Shown: piece after piece, positions 42,300-49,232 of the stretch
Numbering within the stretch: the first letter of the stretch is position 1
Layout: every line of letters begins with the position of its first letter
From: Paenibacillus sp. EZ-K15
GTDB taxonomy: Bacteria > Bacillota > Bacilli > Paenibacillales > Paenibacillaceae
NCBI RefSeq assembly: GCF_002573715.1
Contig: NZ_PDHM01000017.1
Span: 736,412-800,411 of the forward strand
Direction: 5' to 3'
Length of the DNA stretch: 64,000 bases
Program-made: the position numbers and the translations under genes
Notes under the pieces: model-generated
What the model was told of the DNA's origin: nothing
The model's input: only the letters and a program-made list of their open reading frames with translations
The model's database searches: none

Positions 42300-42337
42300 G
42301 GCTGCCACCACCTGCCTTACTGCTCTGAACTTTCAGG

Positions 42338-43144
42338 CTAGCGCTCGGTCCAGGTCGTCCGAACATAGCCCAGCTTCATGCCAATCGATTCCATGTTACG
42401 ATGGCTCTGCGATAAGAAGGCACATTGGGAGGCAATCAGATCACATCCTGCAAGCTTGGCATCCTGTATTCTCCTACGAAGCAGCTCCTGCTGCAAGCCC
42501 TGTCTACGATGCTCCGGGAGTGTTGCCGCAAATGTTAGTGACGCTGTCGATTGATTTGCATACATGACGCCAGCTGCAGCCGGCTCATCTTCGACATAAG
42601 CGATATAGAAGCTCCATCCCGGGCGTGAATACAATACACGATTATTCGCGGCTACAGATGGAATTCCTTGATCAGGCAATCCTGTTCCACGGCAATGAAC
42701 TTTAGCATAATCCTCAAATTCATCTTTGTCTATTGTTCTGATCACAATTCCATTACCTTGCACCCCCTTCAGCTCTTGCGGGTTCATATACATGGAATTA
42801 TGAAAAGCAGATTGATAGAATCCGCGATCGGCAAGCGCAGTCAGGACTTCCTGATTCACCAGGCCGGGTACGATCTCAAACTGGAATTTGCGGTCTCTCG
42901 ATTGATAAAAGTCGATGATATCGTCCAAGTTATTCAGATCCTCTGAACGCAGTCCTTTTACCGTGTTAAAAGAAAGCCATGGCATCGTCTTGCTGTACAG
43001 GCACAGCGCATGGCCGAAGCGCTTTATTTCGACCCCTTCGGGATTTCCGGTCCGACCTTCGATTGCTTTCATTCGATCCAACATATAATCGTTTTCTGAA
43101 TCCTGAATTCGATGGATAAGTTCCTCAGATGGAAGATGCCGCAT
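42338..43144 (-). CDS. GNAT family acetyltransferase
   Basis: A 268-aa protein with an N-terminal extension of ~130 residues and a C-terminal GNAT domain. The acetyl-CoA loop is LPEHRRQGLQQELLRRRIQD (about residues 211-230), followed by SQSHRNMESIGMKLGYVRTT, where the SxxNxxxExxGF pattern of two-domain GNATs appears. AGGAGG is 5 nt before the ATG. It heads a compact set with the DUF4269 and DinB genes. Substrate unknown. Confidence 0.88.
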   Translation of the reverse strand: MRHLPSEELIHRIQDSENDYMLDRMKAIEGRTGNPEGVEIKRFGHALCLYSKTMPWLSFNTVKGLRSEDLNNLDDIIDFYQSRDRKFQFEIVPGLVNQEVLTALADRGFYQSAFHNSMYMNPQELKGVQGNGIVIRTIDKDEFEDYAKVHCRGTGLPDQGIPSVAANNRVLYSRPGWSFYIAYVEDEPAAAGVMYANQSTASLTFAATLPEHRRQGLQQELLRRRIQDAKLAGCDLIASQCAFLSQSHRNMESIGMKLGYVRTTWTER

Positions 43145-43183
43145 ATGGCCTCCTATGTATTATGATTAGTAATCCTTATTTGG

Positions 43184-43225
43184 AAAAATAGAGCCCGAAG
43201 ATCGCTTACTGATGCTTCGGGCTCT
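43184..43225 (-). terminator. Terminator of the DsbA-like gene
   Basis: AGAGCCCGAAG (43190-43200) pairs perfectly with CTTCGGGCTCT (43215-43225), and on the minus strand ATTTTT follows. Confidence 0.85.
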
Positions 43226-43242
43226 TACTTGCTGTGTATGTT

Positions 43243-43962
43243 TTATTTCGCGCTGCCCGGCAAATCGCAAGATCCGTCGGCACACATGCCATCGCTGCTG
43301 TCGGGATCATTCACCATCACTAGCGGATTCGCTTCACGATAAGCCTTATCTAGAGCGTCCGTGAACACTTCCAGCGGCTGCGCACCGGACACGGCGTATT
43401 TGCCTCCCAGTACGAAGAATGGCACTCCCCGAATCCCCAAATTTGTTGCAGCGGATTCATCTGCCCTTACTTCCGATTGGAAATCGTCACTCTCGAGGGC
43501 AGCCACTGCCTGATCCCGCTCCAGGCCGACTTCAGCCGCCAGATCAGCCAACCGATTCTTATCACCAAGATTCTCGCCGTCTGTAAAGTGTGCACGGAAC
43601 AACCGCTCCGTCATTTCTTTCATTTTACCATGCCCGGATGCAAAATGAACCAGGCGGTGAGCATCAAATGAATTGGCCGGGATGACGCGATCCATGTGAT
43701 AAGTAAGCCCGACGCTTGAAGCTTGCTGGGTCACGTTGGCGTTCGCAGCCTTAGCCTGCTCGATACTCATGCCGTATTTGGATGCCAATATCTCATCCAT
43801 GGAAACCCCGGTCTTATACGATGCACTGGGATCAAGCTCAAAGCTGCGGTATACCACTTCAACTTGATCTTTATTAGGGAATTGCTCCAACGCCGATTCG
43901 AAACGGCGTTTACCAATATAACAGAACGGACACATAAAATCCGACCATATTTCAACTTTCAT
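43243..43962 (-). CDS. DsbA family oxidoreductase (FrnE-like)
   Basis: A 239-aa thioredoxin-fold protein without a signal peptide. The active-site motif is WSDFMCPFCYIGKRRFE (Cys11, Cys14). The family region AHRLVHFASGHGKMKEMTERLFRAHF and the cis-Pro loop GIRGVPFFVLGGKYAVSGAQP follow. FrnE-type members are cytoplasmic disulfide isomerases or dehalogenase-like enzymes linked to oxidative stress. A Cys-containing tail (MCADGSCDLPG) adds two further cysteines, not universal in the family. AGGAGG is well placed. Monocistronic with terminator. Confidence 0.93.
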   Translation of the reverse strand: MKVEIWSDFMCPFCYIGKRRFESALEQFPNKDQVEVVYRSFELDPSASYKTGVSMDEILASKYGMSIEQAKAANANVTQQASSVGLTYHMDRVIPANSFDAHRLVHFASGHGKMKEMTERLFRAHFTDGENLGDKNRLADLAAEVGLERDQAVAALESDDFQSEVRADESAATNLGIRGVPFFVLGGKYAVSGAQPLEVFTDALDKAYREANPLVMVNDPDSSDGMCADGSCDLPGSAK

Positions 43963-44095
43963 TCTTTACGCCTCCTAGCGAGTATGAATACTAACTTACT
44001 TATTGTAACCCGCTTTCAGCATGACATCAACACCTCACATGAATACGGAGAGGTCTTGCATGGATGTTCTAGAATACCGAGTACAAGCACGCCTG

Positions 44096-44680
44096 TTATC
44101 TAAGTGGGTTCCTGTTCTCCAGTAATCTGGTTAGAATCCAATCCGTCACAACCTCAAAGCCTTGATTTCCCGTCAGGGAACTATTCATTACCAGATCCGC
44201 GTGCCAGCGGGTAGGCTCAACGTATTCATCGTGCCTGTATCTCACAAGCTGTAAATATTCCTGAAGCACACTTTCCTCGTTATGCCCCTTATCGATAAAC
44301 CAGCGGTTTCTGCGAAGCATTCTTTCATCTGCAGGGCAGTCTACGAACAGCTTCAAATCAAGGGTGTTCCGAAGGTATTCGAACTGATACAGGAGAAATC
44401 CTTCAACAACGATTACATCGTATTCGCCACTATGGACGGCGTGCTCATAGTCCTCGGTCAGACGCTCGATATCGACGGCATCCGGATGGTTAAAATCCTC
44501 AAATATTTGATTCGTGAAGGGCGCCTTGGCTAAGGGCCTAACGGGCTTATAGTATTTATCCATATGGAAGATGGTCACCCTGTGCTCGCTTAACCTCTCC
44601 TTGAGCTTAAGACTTAGCGTTGTCTTGCCGCTGCCCGAACCTCCGCCAATCCCGATCCTTAAAGTCTGCCTATGCTCCAT
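44096..44680 (-). CDS. Uridine kinase-like protein
   Basis: A 194-aa P-loop kinase. Walker A GGGSGSGKTT is at residues ~12-21. FHMDKYYKPVRPLAKAPF and FEDFNHPDAVDIERLTEDY match the uridine/cytidine kinase substrate loop; VVEGFLLYQFEYLRNTLDLKLFVDCPADERMLRR is the LID region (read in parts). It phosphorylates a nucleoside (uridine/cytidine salvage), although uridine-kinase-like paralogues with other substrates exist. It is shorter than Bacillus Udk (~211 aa). A purine-rich GAGGAAGATG precedes the ATG at longish spacing. Not in a pyrimidine cluster. Confidence 0.88.
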   Translation of the reverse strand: MEHRQTLRIGIGGGSGSGKTTLSLKLKERLSEHRVTIFHMDKYYKPVRPLAKAPFTNQIFEDFNHPDAVDIERLTEDYEHAVHSGEYDVIVVEGFLLYQFEYLRNTLDLKLFVDCPADERMLRRNRWFIDKGHNEESVLQEYLQLVRYRHDEYVEPTRWHADLVMNSSLTGNQGFEVVTDWILTRLLENRNPLR

Positions 44681-44778
44681 ATGCTTTCATCTTCCTCCGC
44701 ATGTATGTCCAATGTATAGGTTCCATTATTATACAACCGATCCAAGGAAGTTGAAAGTTCCTGCGTTGCATGAAACAC

Positions 44779-44818
44779 ATCAACCGGTGTACTCTCACAC
44801 AAGACAGACCGCGATAAC
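44779..44818 (+). repeat. Fragment of the ~111-bp intergenic repeat family
   Basis: GTGTACTCTCACACAAGACA then GACCGCG matches the start of the locus-2 units (ACGTACTCTCAAAGAAGACAGACC region). It lies beside the yqkE terminator and lacks the second half of the unit. Confidence 0.5.
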
Positions 44819-44848
44819 GAAAAAAACAGACAGCAAACCGCCGCCTGT
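44818..44848 (-). terminator. Terminator of the YqkE-like gene
   Basis: On the minus strand ACAGGCGGC (44840-44848) pairs with GCTGTCTGT (44826-44834) using two or three G-T pairs, then a T run. It begins where the stop codon ends. Confidence 0.7.
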
Positions 44849-45108
44849 TACTTATATTTTTTCCAATCCATCTCGCTGTGTTCCAGTAAATATTCAAAAT
44901 CATTATCGCGCCGCTTCTGTTCAGCCTTGCGCACAGCTTCCCGTTCCTGCCTTTCCTGCTCAAGCCGCTCGGCTTCATTGGCTTTCAAGGATTCGGTCGT
45001 TGCCTTCAACTTCGCTAGAACTTGAGGGTCCAGCATATCCTTTAACGTTGCGGGTTTATCGGCAGCTTCAGTTCGCGGCAATGGGGATGTTCTTTTCTTT
45101 TTTGCCAT
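44848..45108 (-). CDS. yqkE: YqkE family protein (DUF3886)
   Basis: An 86-aa highly charged protein. It begins AKKKRTSPLPRTEAADKP and continues with a coiled-coil region ANEAERLEQERQEREAVRKA, ending FEYLLEHSEMDWKKYK. This matches the small YqkE/DUF3886 proteins of Bacillales, function unknown. GAGGTGAATCATC precedes the ATG. The gene has its own terminator. Confidence 0.8.
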   Translation of the reverse strand: MAKKKRTSPLPRTEAADKPATLKDMLDPQVLAKLKATTESLKANEAERLEQERQEREAVRKAEQKRRDNDFEYLLEHSEMDWKKYK

Positions 45109-45186
45109 GATGATTCACCTCGATTTCCACATCATTATATCATCTTATGTACGGTCTGGCATCTATTTATGTTGGGAATAACCACG

Positions 45187-45212
45187 AAAAAAAGAGAGCC
45201 TATCGGCTCTCC
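45187..45212 (-). terminator. Terminator of the tRNA-His gene
   Basis: On the minus strand GAGAGCC (45205-45211), a GATA loop and GGCTCTC (45194-45200) form the stem, followed by seven T. It lies about 28 bp after the tRNA 3' end. Confidence 0.85.
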
Positions 45213-45239
45213 TTCCCATTATGCATACTTTACTTTGAG

Positions 45240-45313
45240 GGCGATCGATGGGACTTGAACCCACGAATGCCGGAGCCACAATCCGGTGCGTTAACCCCTT
45301 CGCCACGACCGCC
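45240..45313 (-). tRNA. tRNA-His (GTG anticodon), CCA not encoded
   Basis: The minus strand folds as a cloverleaf. The acceptor is GCGGTCG paired with CGATCGC (one G-T), with the histidine-specific extra G-1 opposite C73. The D arm is GTGGCGAAGGGGTTAACGC, the anticodon arm has the CCGGA and TCCGG stems around TTGTGGC with anticodon GTG, and the T arm is GTGGG-TTCAAGT-CCCAT. The next bases are CTC, so no CCA is encoded. It is an orphan tRNA gene with its own promoter and terminator. Confidence 0.95.
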
Positions 45314-45346
45314 AAGAAAATGAGAATTTCATATTCTCAAGAAGAC

Positions 45347-45375
45347 ATTTTAGCAGACATTTATCCATTTGGCAA
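45347..45375 (-). promoter_or_regulatory. Promoter of the tRNA-His gene
   Basis: On the minus strand TTGCCA (45370-45375), a 17-nt spacer and TAAAAT (45347-45352) lie about 35 bp upstream of the tRNA 5' end. Confidence 0.65.
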
Positions 45376-45504
45376 ATTGTAATTTTTTACAGTGCATTCT
45401 TGATTTCAACGGAAAGAACGTACTATACTTACTTGAACTCCAACATCTGAGAATAGAGCCCTTTTTCGATACAATATGATTTAAGCATAGGAGGTAGGAC
45501 ATCG

Positions 45505-46353
45505 ATGATCTATCATATTGATTATGTCTCAGAGGGATTACATGTCAAGGGGTATCTGGGTCTGCCACCGCAATTGCCCTATTCGAGCATCCATGAGATG
45601 TCCGAAGCGGTCGATGCCATACCCGGCGTAACGGTAACCGGCACGCTTGCATGCTCCTTGAACAAGGACACTGTCCCGGAAGGATCCTTCGGGTCAACTG
45701 AACCTAAGCTGCCACTGGTCCTGTATTGCCGCGGTGGCATTGGACGGGTTGGGGCGGTAAGGTTGAAATGGGTCGAAGAATTCGCAGCGCAAGGATATGC
45801 GGTGTTTGCTCCAGCCTATCGCGGGAATGAAGGCAGCGAGGGCAGGGATGAATTCGGCGGTGCCGATACGATGGACGTGATCTCCGCAATCGAATGGCTA
45901 TCGCGCATTTCATGGATAGATAACAATCGTATTCATCTGTTAGGCTTTTCCCGCGGGGCAATCAATGCAGCCGTGGCAGCCGCCCTGTCACCGCATGTAT
46001 CCAAATTGATTCTCTGGAGCGGCGTCTCCGACCTGGCGCAAACCTACGAGGAACGAATCGATCTGCGCAGAATGATGAAACGCATCATTGGCGGTACGCC
46101 AACCAAGTTTCCGGAACGATACCTTCTCCGGTCTCCGATCCATTATGCGGACCGAATCCAATGTCCGGTCCTGATTGTCCATGGGACGCGGGATGAGCAG
46201 GTCTTGGTGGAACATAGTTACCGGATGCTGGACAAGCTTCAAGAGCAGGGACATCGGCCGGAAGCCCACCTGTACGAGGGACTTGGGCACCATTTCCCAC
46301 CGCCGCAGCATGCAGCGGCGATCAACCGGATGTTCGACTGGTTGAAGAAATAA
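45505..46353 (+). CDS. Alpha/beta hydrolase (prolyl oligopeptidase-like, S9 type)
   Basis: A 282-aa cytoplasmic hydrolase. The oxyanion-hole region is LVLYCRGGIGRVG. The nucleophile elbow is LLGFSRGAINAAV (Ser149), with Asp230 in VHGTRDEQVLVEHSYRM and the His in EGLGHHFPPPQH. The N-terminal ~70 residues form an extra beta-rich part. The substrate is an ester or peptide of unknown nature. AGGAGG lies upstream of the ATG. The stop codon is embedded in a 48-bp perfect palindrome shared with the convergent GNAT gene. Confidence 0.9.
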   Translation: MIYHIDYVSEGLHVKGYLGLPPQLPYSSIHEMSEAVDAIPGVTVTGTLACSLNKDTVPEGSFGSTEPKLPLVLYCRGGIGRVGAVRLKWVEEFAAQGYAVFAPAYRGNEGSEGRDEFGGADTMDVISAIEWLSRISWIDNNRIHLLGFSRGAINAAVAAALSPHVSKLILWSGVSDLAQTYEERIDLRRMMKRIIGGTPTKFPERYLLRSPIHYADRIQCPVLIVHGTRDEQVLVEHSYRMLDKLQEQGHRPEAHLYEGLGHHFPPPQHAAAINRMFDWLKK

Positions 46354-46393
46354 GTAGAAGTTGAGGAGCGCTCCTCAACTTCTACTTATTTCT
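46346..46393. terminator. Perfect 48-bp palindrome spanning the hydrolase stop codon
   Basis: Each 24-base arm is an exact reverse complement of the other with no loop bases; the centre is GGAGC-GCTCC at 46365-46374. It includes the last Lys codon and TAA stop of the hydrolase. It probably acts as a bidirectional terminator between convergent genes, although no long T run follows on either strand. Confidence 0.75.
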
Positions 46394-46424
46394 CTCCAAG
46401 CGCGTGTTGATTGGCAGCTTCCAC

Positions 46425-46940
46425 CTAGTTGTGCCCTTTAGCCGTCTCAATCCAGTATTTACACGTCCCGTTCGTAATGGAACTTAATTCACCGTGATTC
46501 CATTCAATGATGCAACGGGATGCCAAGTTGGATTCATCACAGGTCAGAAGGACCCGACTTATGTTTTTGTCATAGGCTCTCTTGACCAACTCCGCCAGCA
46601 GCCGCTTGCCATATCCTTTCCCACGCTCCGACGGCCTGATGACATACCCGATATGTCCCCCTAGCTCTAGCAGATTCTCATTCAGCCAGTGTCTCAGTTT
46701 ACCGTATCCTACAGGCTTGTCGTTATCGTATAACCAATATATCGTCTGGGGAACATACTCATCCGGAAGATCGATGCCTCTCGCCATTTCGTAATTGCGC
46801 TGCACCTTAGAGGCGAACTCTTCCATGCCTCCGCTATTTAGACCATTAACAAAGCCATTCCCGCCCTGGCCGATTTCCTGGACCATAAGCAGCAGGCTTT
46901 CATCCTCCTTCACCTGCAGCTCCCTTAACACTAATACCAT
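46425..46940 (-). CDS. GNAT family acetyltransferase
   Basis: A 171-aa acetyltransferase. The acetyl-CoA loop is YVIRPSERGKGYGKRLLAEL (about residues 98-117), after TIYWLYDNDKPVGYGKLRHW, and the final strands include RVLLTCDESNLASRCIIEWN and NGTCKYWIE. That SNxxS pattern is typical of GNAT proteins. GGAGG is well placed before the ATG. Its start lies 3 bp after the stop of the RidA gene, so the two are an operon. Confidence 0.88.
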   Translation of the reverse strand: MVLVLRELQVKEDESLLLMVQEIGQGGNGFVNGLNSGGMEEFASKVQRNYEMARGIDLPDEYVPQTIYWLYDNDKPVGYGKLRHWLNENLLELGGHIGYVIRPSERGKGYGKRLLAELVKRAYDKNISRVLLTCDESNLASRCIIEWNHGELSSITNGTCKYWIETAKGHN

Positions 46941-46942
46941 GC

Positions 46943-47398
46943 CTATTCCTCCACTTGAAAGATTGAATCTACAATAACAGGCAGCTGATCCCGTAAGGAT
47001 ACGGCCCCGAATACGGATCTGGCGTGAATCCCTTGATCCCCGAATACATCAAGCATCAAGTCCGAGAATCCATTCAACACCTTATGATGCTCCTCATAGT
47101 CGGTTTTTGCGTTAACGAAGCCTTGAACCTTGACCACGCGCTTCACTTTATCAAGTGAGCCCAGGCCTTCGCTCAATACGGCCAGAACTTCAATTCCGGT
47201 CAGTCGAGCATATTCATACCCCTGCTCTGTTGTGTAATGCTCCCCCAATTTCCCTCTTGGCTGTCCGGAAGGACCCTTGCCTGAAACATACATCAATCCG
47301 TTAACGATGACATAATTGGCATACTTCGCTGCTGGTGAGCCGGCTTTAGGCAAGCGGATACCCAACTGCTTCAGACGTTCCTCCGCACGAACGGTCAT
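46943..47398 (-). CDS. RidA/YjgF family protein
   Basis: A 151-aa protein. Members of the family deaminate reactive enamines/imines produced by PLP enzymes. It reads KQLGIRLPKAGSPAAKYANY, VNGLMYVSGKGPSG and GIEVLAVLSEGLGSLDKVKRVVKVQGFV (in parts). The canonical Arg of the deaminase subgroup (near RxxV in VFGAVSLRDQLPV) appears as FGAVSLRD, matching the RidA-like subgroup 'YjgF ... GAxxLP' rather than RidA proper, so activity is not certain. AGGAG lies 7 nt before the ATG. First gene of an operon with a GNAT. Confidence 0.88.
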   Translation of the reverse strand: MTVRAEERLKQLGIRLPKAGSPAAKYANYVIVNGLMYVSGKGPSGQPRGKLGEHYTTEQGYEYARLTGIEVLAVLSEGLGSLDKVKRVVKVQGFVNAKTDYEEHHKVLNGFSDLMLDVFGDQGIHARSVFGAVSLRDQLPVIVDSIFQVEE

Positions 47399-47471
47399 GT
47401 GATCACTCCTACAGGAAAAATATTCTAAATAAATTTCAACTATTGTATCACGGAATGATCTTTTTACAAGT

Positions 47472-47502
47472 AAAAAAAACCAACCTCACTCATCGAGGCT
47501 GG
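47472..47502 (-). terminator. Terminator of the SLH-GH18 gene
   Basis: On the minus strand CCAGCCTC (47495-47502) pairs with GAGGTTGG (47480-47487), followed by eight T. Confidence 0.85.
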
Positions 47503-47527
47503 ACTTGAAATCAATATATCTGATGTT

Positions 47528-49132
47528 TTAGATCCGGAACGAATAATAAGCATAACGTTCCGCATTATGAATGGCCTGCCATACGTCAATTGTCTCAGCG
47601 CCCGGATACCAATAGGCGTAACCGGCAATATGGTATTTGGCCGCCATGAGATGTTTCATGGATAAAGAGCGGGACTCCTCGATCCATATGCGATGCTGAA
47701 TGCCGCTGCTGCTATAAGCTGCTTCATACTGCGCCACGCTGGCATTCCATGTTAATGAAGCCTTGTTCAGGCGAATGCGATGTCCTTGCTCGGCCAAACT
47801 GATGTCCTCCGAGGATACCGACGAAGCGGTCTTCCAATCCCTCGTGTACAGCGGATATGCGATGATGCTCTTCTTAGCCGGAACTTGAGTCAGCAGCTTG
47901 CGCAGCGCGGATTCACTCCAAGGGAGCGAGGAAACCGAGCCCGCTATTGGCGAACCACCCCAGTGCTGGTCATAACTCATGAGCACCATATAGTCCACCT
48001 GAGTACCAAGCGTTGCGTAATCGAATGCAGCCGTCCAATCCGTATTCAGATCAGGTGAAACATCGATGGATAATTTAGCTCCAAGCCGCCTCATCTCTAT
48101 GGATAATTGCGTAATAAAGGCCGTCAGATTCTGACGATCCTGTGGCATGACGTTCTCAAAATCAATATTGATCCCATCCAATCGATACCGGGAGACATTC
48201 GCTGTAATACTGTCAACGACAGACTTCCGGGACTGTGCGCTGCTTAAAACTTGATGGGTTCCTTCCGCATTCCCGCGGTTCCCCACCATAGCCCACACCT
48301 GCCGACTGTTGTTATGAGCCCAATTCAACAGCTCCTTGTCGGTATGGTCCGTCAGCTTGCCGTTAGCCTCCATGTAATACCAGCGTGGTACCAGAACATT
48401 CAATCCGGCCCGTTTGGCATAGGAGATGTATTGATTCGTTGTACCGTTATACAACCAGCCCATATGAACATTTGCAGGAGTCTGGAGGTTAATCTGGGTC
48501 AGCACATTTCCCGACTGCAGGACCCGATCCAGCAGCATAGCCGTTTCCTCTCGGGTGATCGCGTCCTGCGGCCTGAACTGTCCCTTACTCCCTTTCAACC
48601 AGCCTGTATCAGTCGCTTTGCCAACGGCATTCCAAGCCCATTCCGCGATGGAAGCAGAATCCGTGTATTGGCCGGCTGTATTTCCGTTCATATAACCATT
48701 TTCTTTCATGGCACGAATCACCATCACAGCTGCCTCTTGCCTTGTTATGGATGCATTGGGGTAGAACCGGTAACCGTTCCCCTCAACAATGGACAAATTA
48801 AGTCCCGCGTGAACCCAGCCATAATACCATGCTGATTGGGAAACATCCCGAAACGCGGACAAGTCATTCTGAACGGGCTCCATCTTGAGCATTCTGGCAA
48901 CCATGGCCATGAATTCGGCCCGGGTAACCGGATTTCGCGGCAAAAAAGCTCCTGTGCCATCCCCGCTTACGATACCTCTCTTGGCCAGACGCTGGATCGC
49001 GTCTTTTGCGAAACTTGCCGAGATATCGTGAAAATGGGTCGGGCTAGGAGCTTGAGCCGCTGATGCCTGAAAAAGGCCAAATAACGATGTAAATGACAGC
49101 AGCAAACAAAGTGACAGGAAATACTTCTTCAA
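47528..49132 (-). CDS. Secreted SLH-domain protein with GH18 catalytic domain
   Basis: A 534-aa surface protein. Signal peptide at residues 1-~26; three SLH domains at about 33-75, 93-135 and 157-200 (for example FHDISASFAKDAIQRLAKRG and ITREETAMLLDRVLQ), which bind pyruvylated wall polysaccharide. The GH18 domain (~215-525) has the motif DGINIDFENV with catalytic Glu326 and the upstream Asp pair, plus YMVLMSYDQHWGGSP. YaaH/SleL-type members cut spore cortex or wall glycans; chitinase activity is another possibility. TTG start with GAGG 7 nt upstream. It follows the pullulanase gene after a hairpin. Confidence 0.93.
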   Translation of the reverse strand: MKKYFLSLCLLLSFTSLFGLFQASAAQAPSPTHFHDISASFAKDAIQRLAKRGIVSGDGTGAFLPRNPVTRAEFMAMVARMLKMEPVQNDLSAFRDVSQSAWYYGWVHAGLNLSIVEGNGYRFYPNASITRQEAAVMVIRAMKENGYMNGNTAGQYTDSASIAEWAWNAVGKATDTGWLKGSKGQFRPQDAITREETAMLLDRVLQSGNVLTQINLQTPANVHMGWLYNGTTNQYISYAKRAGLNVLVPRWYYMEANGKLTDHTDKELLNWAHNNSRQVWAMVGNRGNAEGTHQVLSSAQSRKSVVDSITANVSRYRLDGINIDFENVMPQDRQNLTAFITQLSIEMRRLGAKLSIDVSPDLNTDWTAAFDYATLGTQVDYMVLMSYDQHWGGSPIAGSVSSLPWSESALRKLLTQVPAKKSIIAYPLYTRDWKTASSVSSEDISLAEQGHRIRLNKASLTWNASVAQYEAAYSSSGIQHRIWIEESRSLSMKHLMAAKYHIAGYAYWYPGAETIDVWQAIHNAERYAYYSFRI

Positions 49133-49143
49133 AGGGACGCCTC

Positions 49144-49189
49144 GATTCTATCATCTGATACCATCAGCATATCAGATGATCATAGAATC
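49144..49189. repeat. Imperfect inverted repeat just upstream of the SLH-GH18 ribosome binding site
   Basis: GATTCTA and TCATCTGATA (49144-49160) pair with TATCAGATGA and TAGAATC (49170-49189) around a 9-nt loop with a 3-nt bulge. There is no T run. It could be a 5' leader hairpin of the SLH-GH18 mRNA or an operator. Confidence 0.5.
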
Positions 49190-49232
49190 AGGCATTATTC
49201 ATTTCTTGGTAATATTCGCTTCCTGTTTAGTA

